Shown: one piece after another, positions 24,113 to 33,052 of the stretch | Layout of the letters: every line of letters starts with the position of its first letter | How positions within the stretch are numbered: the first letter of the stretch is position 1 | Assembly (NCBI RefSeq): GCF_001436045.1 | Contig: NZ_AZER01000013.1 | Coordinates: forward strand, 1-64,000 | Direction: 5' to 3' | Length of the DNA stretch: 64,000 bases | From: Limosilactobacillus frumenti DSM 13145 | GTDB taxonomy: Bacteria > Bacillota > Bacilli > Lactobacillales > Lactobacillaceae | Notes under the pieces: model-generated | Seen by the model: only the letters and a program-made list of their open reading frames with translations | Databases searched by the model: none | What the model was told of the DNA's origin: nothing | Made by a program: the position numbers and the translations under genes

Positions 24113-25444
24113 TTACTTCATCCGGTGTTGATCCATCCGCTTAACAGCATACAAGATTGGCAAACCAACGATTACGATCCCAATGAATAGGACTACTCCA
24201 GCCGGGTCATTTAAGATTTCACTGATTAGCACGAAAACACCACCGGCAATCGCCACTAATGGTACTAATGGGTATAGGGGAGTACTGAATGGTCGCGGTC
24301 CCTGGTTCTGGTGCCGCAGAATGAAGATTCCAAAGAAGGCGAGTAAGTAGAAACAGTAAACTGTAAAGACACACAGGTCCGACAGGTGGTCGGGGTCGAA
24401 GAAGAACATCATGACCGTTGCTAAGGCGACGATGAACAGGGTGGCAACTACTGGCGACTTACCTTTAGGAGTAACGTACGACAGGAACCGCGAGAATGGC
24501 AAATCGCCACGCCGTGCCATTGCGTATACAATCCGGGGGAAGGTAATCATTTTACCGTTCAGCGTTCCCATCATCGAGATAATAATACCAGCTGAAAGCA
24601 ACTTACCACCAATATTGCCGAATGCTTTAACTGCTAAGTAGGCCGTAGCATTTTCGCCCAGGCGGTGAATTTGGTTAGCGGGAAGAAATTTAAGAATCCC
24701 AATGGTAATCAAAGTGTAGATAACGAGAACGGCAGTAATCCCAAGCACAATGGCCTTTGGCAACAGCTTTTGCGGATTCTTCATTTCACCACCAAGATTA
24801 GCAATTAAGATCCAGCCATCATAACCAAAGAGGGTTGCCAGCACAGCAACACCAAAACCACCAGTTGCGTGTTGAACTTCAGTGACAGTTTGTCCGAAAG
24901 CGTGCTGGTTACCCCAAAACAAGCCGAAAATGATAATGGCGGCAATCGGGATCATTTTACCAGCAGTGGTAATGATAGCAAAAATAGCACCGACCTTGTT
25001 TTCTAACAGGTTCATAACACCGATTGCTAAGACAGTAATCACAGCCAATGGAATTCGCCATTCAGTACCAAGACCGAAGAAATTAGCCATTAAGATACTC
25101 ATAAAGCCAGCGACCGAGGCAATGATGGCCGGGCCATAAACAATCACCTGCATCCAACCGGCTAAAAAGCCTAGCAGCCGCCCGTAAATATTTTCAATGT
25201 AGACATACAGGCCACCAGTGTAAGGCATTTGCGAACCAATTTCAGCAACCGTTAAACCACCGGTTAAGGTAATTACGCCACCGAACACCCATGCCGCAAT
25301 GGCAAGTGTTGACGTCCCGGCGCTATCTAAGACTGATCCCTGTTTGAAAAAGATTCCGGAACCGATAATTGTCCCCACGACAATCGAAATTGCCGACCAA
25401 AAGCCAAGCGACCGTTTCAAATCTTCTTTAGGTTGCGTATTCAT
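24113..25444 (-). CDS. steT: Serine/threonine exchanger-like amino acid transporter (SteT/LAT branch)
   Basis: A 443-residue APC-superfamily transporter with 12 membrane segments. SIVVGTIIGSGIFFKQGSVL (about 19-38) is the TM1 substrate-binding region, and YTGGLYVYIENIYGRLLGFL follows in TM3, both typical of the LAT/SteT branch. SteT of Bacillus exchanges Ser, Thr and aromatic amino acids. The leader encodes a Ser-rich attenuation peptide, which supports Ser as the physiological signal and cargo. GGAGG lies 7 bases before ATG 25444; in-frame codons further upstream sit in the terminator and are rejected. Confidence 0.85.
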   Translation of the reverse strand: MNTQPKEDLKRSLGFWSAISIVVGTIIGSGIFFKQGSVLDSAGTSTLAIAAWVFGGVITLTGGLTVAEIGSQMPYTGGLYVYIENIYGRLLGFLAGWMQVIVYGPAIIASVAGFMSILMANFFGLGTEWRIPLAVITVLAIGVMNLLENKVGAIFAIITTAGKMIPIAAIIIFGLFWGNQHAFGQTVTEVQHATGGFGVAVLATLFGYDGWILIANLGGEMKNPQKLLPKAIVLGITAVLVIYTLITIGILKFLPANQIHRLGENATAYLAVKAFGNIGGKLLSAGIIISMMGTLNGKMITFPRIVYAMARRGDLPFSRFLSYVTPKGKSPVVATLFIVALATVMMFFFDPDHLSDLCVFTVYCFYLLAFFGIFILRHQNQGPRPFSTPLYPLVPLVAIAGGVFVLISEILNDPAGVVLFIGIVIVGLPILYAVKRMDQHRMK

Positions 25445-25471
25445 CCTCATTCCTCCATTCAAAATCGGCAT

Positions 25472-25600
25472 AAAAAAGCCGGATTCACTATTAATCAGAT
25501 GGTATGCTTTGCCAAATGATTAAGTGAACCCGGCTTCTCAATTGAACCGTTTTATAAGTACACTAAAACCACTCAGCCTCGGATAGAGCTAGAGGCTGAG
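25472..25600 (-). promoter_or_regulatory. Serine-responsive transcription attenuator (candidate)
   Basis: Minus-strand layout: region 1 CTCAGCCTC (25592-25600) pairs perfectly with region 2 GAGGCTGAG (25572-25580). Region 2 can instead pair with the terminator's 5' arm: ATCCGAGGCT (25575-25584) with AGCCGGGT (25528-25535), leaving a 2-base bulge. The terminator AGCCGGGTTCACTTAATCA with TGATTAATAGTGAATCCGGCT plus T-run spans 25472-25535. Region 1 lies in the Ser codon run, and the stop codon is in region 2, so ribosome stalling at Ser codons would free region 2 and prevent termination. Confidence 0.82.
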
Positions 25601-25644
25601 GAAGAAGATTGTTGATTAAAGTTTTGATTAAAAGTTAACATCAT
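25573..25644 (-). CDS. Ser-rich leader peptide (23 aa) of the Ser/Thr exchanger gene
   Basis: GGAGGAG lies 4 bases before a double ATG. The peptide begins MMLTFNQNFNQQ and continues SSSSASSSIRG, then TGA. Codons 13-20 are TCT TCT TCC TCA GCC TCT AGC TCT: seven Ser in eight, drawing on four different Ser codons, so both UCN- and AGC-reading tRNAs are sampled. It overlaps both arms of the 1:2 hairpin. This is the textbook form of an attenuation leader peptide, here for serine. Confidence 0.85.
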   Translation of the reverse strand: MMLTFNQNFNQQSSSSASSSIRG

Positions 25645-25680
25645 AAATCTCCTCCATAGGTACTTACTTGATTGTAAATT

Positions 25681-25709
25681 AGAATATCATTAGAAAAGTT
25701 AAAATGCAA
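25681..25709 (-). promoter_or_regulatory. Promoter of the Ser leader-exchanger transcript
   Basis: On the minus strand TTGCAT (25704-25709), 17 bp, TATTCT (25681-25686), about 35 bp before the leader start codon. Confidence 0.6.
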
Positions 25710-25723
25710 CTACTTTTTGCAAA

Positions 25724-26374
25724 TTAATCGATCTTCAATAAATCGCTTGGTTCATGCAATGGAAAATCAGCGTCTGCAATGTTTTGTGGCTGTGAGGAGC
25801 CATACAAGGCGCCAGCACACTTAATACCAGCATTATGTGCCGCCTTCAGATCATTAATTGTGTCACCAACATAAACTGAGGATTCGGGGCTAGCACCTAA
25901 TTTTTTCATTGCTAATAAGATTGGATCAGGATCTGGTTTGTGCTTGTTGGTTTGATCCTCAGTCACGACAGCATCAAACCATTTTGACCAATCCCAAACG
26001 TTAGCAAAATGGTGATCGTAGGCATCCTGATTCTTAGACGTTGCAATGGCAATATGGGTATCAGGACGGGCAGCTAATTCTTTCAAAGTGCTAACGACAC
26101 CATCAAACACCTTAACCTGATCTTCTCGTGAGAAGGCTAATTTACCCCATTCGGCAACCATTTCTGGAATGTCTTCACTGCGAATACCAGCTTGGCGTAG
26201 TGAATCAGCACCGGTAATTCCGAAGAGCTTTTTCTTCATTGGTTCCACTTGGTTCGCAGGAACGTGGTAGCCATGCTTTTCCATGACTTCAATCATGGCT
26301 GGCATGTACATGTTGTACGTATCAATAAGTGTTCCGTCGATGTCGAAGATAAAATTGGTAATTTGACGTTCCAT
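25724..26374 (-). CDS. HAD-superfamily phosphatase (subfamily IA, phosphoglycolate phosphatase-like)
   Basis: A 216-residue HAD hydrolase: motif I FDIDGTLID (about 10-18) with the nucleophilic Asp, motif II ATSKN (about 110), motif III Lys in KHKPDPD, motif IV VYVGDTINDLKAA near 168. A helical cap at about 20-90 is typical of subclass IA. It dephosphorylates a small phosphometabolite in the cytoplasm; the substrate cannot be named from sequence. It is divergent from the PadR operon. Confidence 0.88.
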   Translation of the reverse strand: MERQITNFIFDIDGTLIDTYNMYMPAMIEVMEKHGYHVPANQVEPMKKKLFGITGADSLRQAGIRSEDIPEMVAEWGKLAFSREDQVKVFDGVVSTLKELAARPDTHIAIATSKNQDAYDHHFANVWDWSKWFDAVVTEDQTNKHKPDPDPILLAMKKLGASPESSVYVGDTINDLKAAHNAGIKCAGALYGSSQPQNIADADFPLHEPSDLLKID

Positions 26375-26483
26375 TCGTTTAACCTCGCAATCATAAGTCT
26401 CGTGTATATTTTATAAGAATTGGTCTACAAATGCGAGTAATGTTCTTTAAGAAATATATTGACTATTTTTATAATATTATATA

Positions 26484-26496
26484 GCATATAGTATGC
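26484..26496. promoter_or_regulatory. Dyad in the promoter of the PadR operon
   Basis: GCATA-TAG-TATGC is a perfect short inverted repeat about 20 bp downstream of TTGACT (26459-26464), where a -10 box and transcription start would fall. PadR proteins usually autoregulate, so it is a candidate operator; it is short enough to be chance. Confidence 0.4.
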
Positions 26497-26517
26497 GATG
26501 AGAAATGGAGTGGTGAT

Positions 26518-26847
26518 ATGAAAATTCAAATTACTGCAGATCTCCTAGATGGCATGGTTCTTGCGCTGTTGGAACAAAATGACCACTATGGCTACGAATT
26601 AACCCAGCAGATTCAACAGGTAGTTGATATTTCAGAGTCAACGATGTATCCAGTCCTTCGCCGTTTGAAGAAGGATGGTTTTCTAACAACCTATGATCAA
26701 CCTTATCAAGGTCGTAACCGTCGTTATTATCAAATCACGGCTACTGGACGTAAGGACTTAGCAAACATTCGCACATTATGGAGAAATTATAAATTAAAAC
26801 TTGATTCACTCTTGAATGAACAAAGCGAGGGGGAGAATTCAAAATGA
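26518..26847 (+). CDS. PadR-family transcriptional regulator
   Basis: A 109-residue winged-helix protein: VLALLEQNDHYGYELTQQIQQ at the N-terminus, ESTMYPVLRRLKKDGFLTTY as recognition helix and wing entry, and RRYYQITATGRKDL as the wing. These are the classic PadR blocks. Its stop overlaps the start of the DUF1700 gene (ATGA). The trio PadR, DUF1700, DUF4097 recurs in Firmicutes and is thought to sense or respond to membrane or envelope perturbation. Confidence 0.93.
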   Translation: MKIQITADLLDGMVLALLEQNDHYGYELTQQIQQVVDISESTMYPVLRRLKKDGFLTTYDQPYQGRNRRYYQITATGRKDLANIRTLWRNYKLKLDSLLNEQSEGENSK

Positions 26848-27458
26848 ATGCGCGTGAAAAATATATTGCGGAATTAGCCACGTATCTAGGGCCGCTCACG
26901 AAAGTTGAACGGGAGGATGCCCTTGAATTCTATGATGAATATATCGCAGATGCTCAATTGACCACGGTTGCTAAAATTGAAGAAAAATTGGGAACTGCTA
27001 AACAATTAAGTCATAAAATTCTTGCCGATTACTCGATTAAGACTAACGAACAATCAGCCGCCAATGGTCATCCGGCAAGTCCCCACTCTAATTGGCGAGT
27101 CTTTTGGTGGGTAGTATTGGCCATTATTAGTTCGCCATTGCTTTTTGGGGTTGGAATTGCCGCATTAGTGCTCTTAATTACGGTAGCAGCGGTGGCCTTT
27201 AGTATCGTGGTAGGGTTGCTTGGCTGCTTCATTGGATTAGCTGCAGCAGCGGGGACTACTTTATATACTGGAATTAGCCTATTGAGCTTCCAGCCATTCG
27301 TTGGCCTCTTTTACGGCGGGATCGGATTAAGCTTAATTGGTCTCTTCCTGATTTGTTTGCCACTGTTATATTGGATTACGCGATGGCTTAGTCAGCAAGT
27401 CGCTAACTTAGCGAAGTTCTTATACCGCAAACTACAAGAACGGAGGAATAAGCAATGA
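26844..27458 (+). CDS. DUF1700 membrane protein
   Basis: A 204-residue protein with a conserved soluble N-domain (YIAELATYLGPLTKVEREDALEF region, as in HAAS/DUF1700 proteins) followed by about three to four membrane segments from residue 85 to 190. The N-domain resembles the helical HAAS signalling unit that contacts PadR-like regulators in related operons. It overlaps both neighbours by four bases, so the three products are made together. Molecular role is unknown. Confidence 0.88.
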   Translation: MNAREKYIAELATYLGPLTKVEREDALEFYDEYIADAQLTTVAKIEEKLGTAKQLSHKILADYSIKTNEQSAANGHPASPHSNWRVFWWVVLAIISSPLLFGVGIAALVLLITVAAVAFSIVVGLLGCFIGLAAAAGTTLYTGISLLSFQPFVGLFYGGIGLSLIGLFLICLPLLYWITRWLSQQVANLAKFLYRKLQERRNKQ

Positions 27459-28219
27459 AAAGATTATTTCAAGTTGGGCTCGCCATCTTAATCGTGGGTT
27501 TAATTGCTCTTGGTGTTGGGGGCTTTAACCATGGCAATAAAGCTGTCTCGTTTGAAGGGACCAAACCAGTAATTGTCAATAAAACATGGACACGCTCTAA
27601 AGTAGTTAATAAAGAATTCCACCAGATTAATGCTGACTTATCCTCTGCCGATGTCACGATTGTTCGCGGCAACAAATTTCAGATCATTTATCATGGTAAG
27701 AATGTGCCTAAAATTCAGGTAAAAAATGGTCAAGCGACAATTAAACAGGATGCTACTGATCGACAGGTTGGCTTTCATTGGTCTAGTAGCCACTATGGGA
27801 ATGATACAGTGACTATTGTGGTTCCTAAAGGAGTTAAGTTAAGTGGTCGCTTATCCCTGAGTCAGGGAGATTTATATTTGAATAATGTGGAGTTGGATCA
27901 ATTAACCAGTTCGATTGATGAAGGTGATGTGGCCGTTAATAATGTCAATGCTAATAGTAGTCAATTTAAACTTTCTGAAGGAGACTTTCGGGCCCATCGG
28001 CTCACTGTGCACCATCATTGTAAAGTGGTAAATGATGAAGGTGATAATACTGTTCGGGGAGTATCAGCTGAAGGTTATTACTTGCGGACTGATGAAGGTG
28101 ACAACTCGCTCTTCCACCAGGAACAAGATGGGGAAGACCAAACGGTATTGCAAAAGAATAGCCACGCTACGAATGTTTTAACCTTGATTAGTAGCGAAGG
28201 TGACAATAGTATTCACTAA
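27455..28219 (+). CDS. DUF4097-type beta-helix membrane-anchored protein
   Basis: A 254-residue protein with one N-terminal membrane segment (about 6-25) and an extracytoplasmic repeat-rich beta domain. Short motifs recur at regular spacing: LSQGDLYLNN, IDEGDVAVNN, LSEGDFRAHR, NDEGDNTVRG, TDEGDNSLFH and SSEGDNSIH, one per coil of a presumed parallel beta-helix (DUF4097). The conserved EGD triplets line one face. It is the terminal gene of the PadR operon and probably the surface-facing partner. Function is unknown. Confidence 0.85.
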   Translation: MKRLFQVGLAILIVGLIALGVGGFNHGNKAVSFEGTKPVIVNKTWTRSKVVNKEFHQINADLSSADVTIVRGNKFQIIYHGKNVPKIQVKNGQATIKQDATDRQVGFHWSSSHYGNDTVTIVVPKGVKLSGRLSLSQGDLYLNNVELDQLTSSIDEGDVAVNNVNANSSQFKLSEGDFRAHRLTVHHHCKVVNDEGDNTVRGVSAEGYYLRTDEGDNSLFHQEQDGEDQTVLQKNSHATNVLTLISSEGDNSIH

Positions 28220-28268
28220 ATTAACGGTATGACATAACTTTTCAGTTAAAGATAAGTCGTACAGAAAA

Positions 28269-28305
28269 GAGCTCTAGTGTTCGGCAGATCCGAATACTAG
28301 AGCTC
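28269..28305. terminator. Strong hairpin between convergent genes
   Basis: GAGCTCTAGTGTTCGG pairs with CCGAATACTAGAGCTC (a G-T pair). T-rich sequence downstream is weak; a second hairpin (GCTTGC with GCAAGC) follows at 28313-28338. It probably ends transcription from one or both sides. Confidence 0.65.
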
Positions 28306-28355
28306 ATCTTTGCTTGCGCGGGTTTCTTTCAGGCAAGCTCTTTGTAAGTCTTTAA

Positions 28356-29267
28356 TTATTTGTTGAAGGTACCGGCTTCAACTTGGCGAATGAAGTCAGC
28401 CAGATGCTTGTAGTAAACGTCGGGATTATCAACCATGTGGTGATGACCACCATTTGGTGTAGTAACGAGTTTAGAATTAGGAATCAGTTGATCCATCTTC
28501 TTAGCGGTGTCTAATGGCATCGTTTCGTGCTCACCAAACGTTAATAGGGTTGGTACCTTAATGTTATGTAATTGATCACGGAAGTGCCAGCTCTTTAACT
28601 TTCCGGTGATAACAAATTCATTATCTCCTTGGAAAACGTGATAAACAGCGTCGCCACCGAGGTCCTTCAGGTGTTCTAGCTTAGAAGGCTGCTTCCGGTC
28701 GACGTATTCCTTATTCATAACTTCAACATACTGTTGGTACTTAGGGTTGCTGTAATCATTTCGTTGTTCACAATCCTTCATGAAAGCGACTGCCTGAGGC
28801 GATAAAGTTTTTTCCCGCAATGCGTTAACATGAGCAACGTATTCGTCAATGTCATCAACCATTGATGAGATAATGGCTCCCTTGAGATGTTGACCATACT
28901 TAACAGCGTATTCTTGGACTAACAAGCCGCCCCAGCTTTGACCAATCAAATACATATGGTCTAAGCCCAGCTTTTGCCGCACTTCCTCCACTTCATCAAG
29001 GAAGTATTCATAGGTGAGATATTTGTTTGCAATTGCGGGGTCAGAATAGTCTGGTTGGTCTGAGTACAAAGAACCCAATTGATCATACATGGTGACTTGA
29101 ACGTTTAACCCCTGCTTTTTTAATTGATCAGCAGCGTCTTCCCAGTATTCATGATTACCACCAGGGCCACCGTGTAAAGCTAATAGGTGAATATCACCTT
29201 CACCTTGGGTGTTGGTCCAGAGGTGATATCCATTATCCAATGTTAAAATTTTAGTTCCAGTTTTCAT
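28356..29267 (-). CDS. pepI: Proline iminopeptidase
   Basis: A 303-residue alpha/beta hydrolase of peptidase family S33. HGGPGGNHEYW (about 33-43) forms the oxyanion hole, GQSWGG near 110 contains the nucleophile Ser, and the Asp of GEHETMPLD and the late His of GGHHHM complete the triad region. Length and motifs match lactobacillar PepI, which removes N-terminal proline from di- and tripeptides in the cytoplasm. It neighbours pepX, the other major proline peptidase, with each gene apparently transcribed alone. Confidence 0.92.
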   Translation of the reverse strand: MKTGTKILTLDNGYHLWTNTQGEGDIHLLALHGGPGGNHEYWEDAADQLKKQGLNVQVTMYDQLGSLYSDQPDYSDPAIANKYLTYEYFLDEVEEVRQKLGLDHMYLIGQSWGGLLVQEYAVKYGQHLKGAIISSMVDDIDEYVAHVNALREKTLSPQAVAFMKDCEQRNDYSNPKYQQYVEVMNKEYVDRKQPSKLEHLKDLGGDAVYHVFQGDNEFVITGKLKSWHFRDQLHNIKVPTLLTFGEHETMPLDTAKKMDQLIPNSKLVTTPNGGHHHMVDNPDVYYKHLADFIRQVEAGTFNK

Positions 29268-29381
29268 CTAATCAATCCCTCTCATTATTGAAAATGATAA
29301 ACGTATAATAAACAGTCTAGCGCATTTTATTTCTAATTGCGAAAATTATACATTATCGGGAATATCAAATAAAAATAATAG

Positions 29382-29421
29382 CAGGCCCCAAAACGATATG
29401 ATGAGTTGCTTTGGGAGCCTG
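29382..29421 (-). terminator. Rho-independent terminator of pepX
   Basis: On the minus strand CAGGCTCCCAAAG pairs with CGTTTTGGGGCCTG-type sequence (imperfect), followed by a T-rich run. Confidence 0.75.
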
Positions 29422-29432
29422 TTCTTTATTTG

Positions 29433-31820
29433 TTATTGAATTGTTAACTGAGCATCATTCACATCAAGTGTATATTTAACCGCTTCGTTGCCCCTTAACG
29501 TGAATTCATAATCAGTTCCATAGATGATCAGACCAAGACGATGGCCTTTTACTAACCGGTGGAAGATAGGCTGCAAATCAAATGATACGGTCACCATTTG
29601 GTTAGCCGCTAATTCATCTACCTGGCCGGCACTGTGCCGGTTCTGCAAATTAATGTGCCCACTGGAAATTACCTTAGCAGCAGTCGTCTTCTTTTGCTGC
29701 TTGAATTCTCGCAGGTCATCAGTTGCCCAGTGGAATCCTAACTGGAGACCACCACGGTTGATCAAGACTGGTGAAGTGGTGAGCCGCTGGGCAGCTCCTA
29801 AATCAACCAGTTCAGCGGACAGTAAGCCGTGATCTAACGAAGAAGCGACCTTGATGGTTAACGTTGGGGTTCCCCGTAATAATAATTCGTGGGATACAGG
29901 TGCTGAAGTAAAGTGGCGGCTGAACTGACCGTTATCCTTCATCAATGCGCGTTGCCACTTGGCAGGTGATTGACACCATGCTTTGTACTTGTCAACGGGT
30001 TGTTCGTCATCAAATGACTGCGTATCCTGATTGGCTACTGGGTTATTTGTTAGTTGGTTGCCACTCAAGTACCAGCGCCGAGAGGCACCTGTCCAATGGT
30101 CATAGGCGGTCCACTTCTCTGCGCTAACATTATCCTGAACAAGGACATTTGGCAATCGCCGATCGGCATCATTATCCAATCCCCATAGCTTATTGGCTAG
30201 CCATAGATTGACCATTTCGGAGAAGTCCAGTGATTGAAAGGCGTTGATGTAGATGTGTTGACCCTGGTGAAGGATCAACTTGCTGGTAACTGGTAATTGT
30301 TGTAGGCCATCATACAATGCTTTGACGTTGCTGGGTTTAACATTCGTATCATTCAAACCGTGGACCATCATGACGGCACACTTGATTCCCTTAATATACT
30401 TACGATAATTACGGGCATCCCAGAAGGCGTTGTAATTACCCGTGGCCCGGTCCATCGCTTTCGCCATTTGTTGGGCATATTTTTGATAGGTGGCTTCAAT
30501 CCGCTTGTAATCTGCGGGACGTTTTGTCCTGGAGAAGGTTTCATCAGCTAACGTATCCGCGTCTTCACCCTGGAAACCGCCAGCAGCGCGGACCAAACCG
30601 TTTTCCCGATAGTAGTCATACCACGAAGAAATAGCTGCTTCAGAAATAATTGCCTTTAGCCCTGCGACGCCAGTAGTTGCAACGGCGGTTGATAAGGTGC
30701 CTAAATATGAACGTCCAGTCATGGCCACATTACCGTTACACCACCATGCATCGATTTCAATACCGCTATGACGGTCAGTAAAAGCCCGGCGATCCCCGTG
30801 CAACCATTCAACGACGGCCTTCATGGAGTCAGTTTGTTCTGGTGAGCCACAGGTCTGCAGACCATCAGAATCCTTCGTACCAATTCCTGCAGCGTACACG
30901 ATAGCGTAACCCCGCACCGCCAAATAGTTATTTAGGGTATAGGCCGGGGTAGTTGCAAAACTTTCTGTGGCTTCTTTACTGTGACCAGCAACCAGCTGGT
31001 GCTTACTCTTCGCTGGGAAAGTCATTTCAGTCGGAGCATGATAGTTAGGATCCTTGTGAATGAGGGGATGGTTGACGTGATGAGTTGAGATGTCACCCCA
31101 TTCGTCGTTGGTTCCCTGGTTATATGGACTAGCGGTAAAGACTGCTGGAACCTTTAAACCATGTTCGGTATCCACTGGCCGCATAATCTCAGCCTTTACG
31201 AGGTCGGCGTGACCATCAAAATCGGTATCCAAGTCGGTTTCAATATAAACGACTTCACGAATGAACTGAGCTGGGTCAAAGCAGGCCACTGGTTTGCCAT
31301 TGAAAAATAATGGCTTTTGATCAGCTGGCAGCTTATAGGTCCATGCTAAGAAACCCTCACTAGTGAGCTGGTCCAGATAAATTTGCCCATTTTTATTGCG
31401 GGTGTTAAGGAGTAAATAGAAGGCATCAATAACGTCCGCCGTTGTCCATGTCGTGTATTGCCGGTAAGGCAGGCCGATCCTAGTCCAATCCATAAATGGC
31501 TGGTCTAAGTGAAAGTCAACGGCTGGTTCGTACTGCAATAACTGGAAGGCTACCCGATAGAAAATATCGGTCGTTAGTGGTTCGTCATCGGCCAGCCAAT
31601 CGTCGACAGCCTGATCTGCTGTTGCAAGCAGGTCATGAAGCCACTGACGAATAGCAATTGGCTCTTGACTGGCCGTATTGACACGGGTGAGAAAGGTTAA
31701 CCACATTTGATTAGGATCAAGCTGGTTGGCCTCGTTTCCTCTAAGTAAGTGGAGTTGTTGTAATTCTTTAATTTGCTGTTCAGTACTTGTTTGGCAAATA
31801 CTAAATTGATGAATATGCAC
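29433..31820 (-). CDS. pepX: X-prolyl dipeptidyl aminopeptidase
   Basis: A 795-residue cytoplasmic serine peptidase of family S15, the usual lactobacillar length. The nucleophile motif TGRSYLGTLS lies near residue 370; the Asp of GLNDTNV and the His of HQGQH complete the triad. The C-terminal third is a jelly-roll domain. It releases X-Pro dipeptides from oligopeptides, important for growth on proline-rich casein. The GTG at 31820 has GAGG eight bases upstream; another GTG at 31829 overlaps the ribosome-binding site and is less likely. It is divergent from potA. Confidence 0.95.
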   Translation of the reverse strand: MHIHQFSICQTSTEQQIKELQQLHLLRGNEANQLDPNQMWLTFLTRVNTASQEPIAIRQWLHDLLATADQAVDDWLADDEPLTTDIFYRVAFQLLQYEPAVDFHLDQPFMDWTRIGLPYRQYTTWTTADVIDAFYLLLNTRNKNGQIYLDQLTSEGFLAWTYKLPADQKPLFFNGKPVACFDPAQFIREVVYIETDLDTDFDGHADLVKAEIMRPVDTEHGLKVPAVFTASPYNQGTNDEWGDISTHHVNHPLIHKDPNYHAPTEMTFPAKSKHQLVAGHSKEATESFATTPAYTLNNYLAVRGYAIVYAAGIGTKDSDGLQTCGSPEQTDSMKAVVEWLHGDRRAFTDRHSGIEIDAWWCNGNVAMTGRSYLGTLSTAVATTGVAGLKAIISEAAISSWYDYYRENGLVRAAGGFQGEDADTLADETFSRTKRPADYKRIEATYQKYAQQMAKAMDRATGNYNAFWDARNYRKYIKGIKCAVMMVHGLNDTNVKPSNVKALYDGLQQLPVTSKLILHQGQHIYINAFQSLDFSEMVNLWLANKLWGLDNDADRRLPNVLVQDNVSAEKWTAYDHWTGASRRWYLSGNQLTNNPVANQDTQSFDDEQPVDKYKAWCQSPAKWQRALMKDNGQFSRHFTSAPVSHELLLRGTPTLTIKVASSLDHGLLSAELVDLGAAQRLTTSPVLINRGGLQLGFHWATDDLREFKQQKKTTAAKVISSGHINLQNRHSAGQVDELAANQMVTVSFDLQPIFHRLVKGHRLGLIIYGTDYEFTLRGNEAVKYTLDVNDAQLTIQ

Positions 31821-31960
31821 GGAAATCACCTCATTGCTGTGATACTTTAATTATCGCACTGATTTCAGGTAAGGAGAAATGTCATCCAATCGTCACCTAT
31901 TTGCGACAAAATCAGCGTATAATTTAATTTGCATGAATTCGATTAGGTGAGGAACAACAA

Positions 31961-33052
31961 ATGGGGAAGAATATACTAGAATTTCGTCACGTTGGGAAAA
32001 AATATGGTGACAACGTGGTTTTAAAAGACATTAGTTTCGACATTGAAGCGGGTAAATTTTACACCTTGCTGGGACCGTCCGGTTCTGGGAAAACAACCAT
32101 TTTGCGGATCATTGCTGGCTTTGATGATGCCACCAGCGGGGATGTTTACTTTGATGGTCAACGGATTAATGACGTACCGGCCAACAAGCGGCAGGTTAAT
32201 ACTGTGTTCCAGGACTATGCACTGTTTCCGCATATGAACGTGGCGGAAAATGTCGCTTTTGGACTGCAGATCAAAGGGGTTGATAAAAAAACTATTCAGG
32301 AGCGTGTTCACCAGGCCCTCCACATGGTCCGGCTGGATGGCTATGAGGAACGTGAGATTACCGCAATGTCTGGCGGTCAACGACAGCGGGTTGCAATTGC
32401 ACGGGCAATCGTTAATCGACCCAAGGTTCTTTTATTGGATGAAGCTTTGTCTGCGTTAGACCACAAGTTACGGGTTGATATGCAAACTGAATTGCGACAA
32501 CTACAGCGGCAATTGGGGATTACCTTCATCTTTGTCACTCATGATCAAGAAGAAGCATTAGCAATGTCTGACCAGATCATGATTATTAATGATGGCAAGA
32601 TTCAGCAAACCGGGACCCCGGTCGATATTTACGACGAACCACTCAATCACTTTGTGGCGGACTTTATTGGCGAAAGCAATATCGTGCCCGCGGTGATGAA
32701 AGAGGACTACCTCGTTAACATTAATGGTCAGGACTTTGAGTGCGTCGATGCGGGAATGAAAACTAATGAACGGGTGGAAGTGGTCCTCCGTCCTGAAGAC
32801 TTAGATATCACTACTCCTGACAAGGGAAAACTAGTTGCGACGGTGGATACCCAGCTCTTTCGTGGGGTTGATTATCAAATTACTGCTCATGACCTCCGTA
32901 ATCATGAATGGAAGATCAACTCAATCCATAAGACTACGGTCGGTCAGCAAGTTGGTTTGACATTTGATCCCGAAGATATTCACGTAATGCGGTACAACGA
33001 AAGTGAAGCCGACTTTGATGCTCGTTTGGACAGCTATGAGGAGGAAGAATAA
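31961..33052 (+). CDS. potA: Spermidine/putrescine ABC transporter ATPase
   Basis: A 363-residue ATPase with Walker [10 protein letters not shown] (about 39-47), Q-loop, signature [14 protein letters not shown], Walker [13 protein letters not shown] and switch His in FVTHDQEEA. The C-terminal domain from about 240 ([12 protein letters not shown]) is the regulatory TOBE unit of PotA. It drives polyamine import. The stop overlaps the potB start. First gene of the potABCD operon, divergent from pepX; TATAAT at 31918-31923 is a likely -10 box. Confidence 0.96.
   Translation: MGKNILEFRHVGKKYGDNVVLKDISFDIEAGKFYTLLGPSGSGKTTILRIIAGFDDATSGDVYFDGQRINDVPANKRQVNTVFQDYALFPHMNVAENVAFGLQIKGVDKKTIQERVHQALHMVRLDGYEEREITAMSGGQRQRVAIARAIVNRPKVLLLDEALSALDHKLRVDMQTELRQLQRQLGITFIFVTHDQEEALAMSDQIMIINDGKIQQTGTPVDIYDEPLNHFVADFIGESNIVPAVMKEDYLVNINGQDFECVDAGMKTNERVEVVLRPEDLDITTPDKGKLVATVDTQLFRGVDYQITAHDLRNHEWKINSIHKTTVGQQVGLTFDPEDIHVMRYNESEADFDARLDSYEEEE

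Noticed and set aside
25472-25644. T-box for the SteT-like gene.
   Set aside because: No GGTGG antiterminator core or stem I elements are present; the Ser-codon ORF and alternative hairpins explain the leader better.
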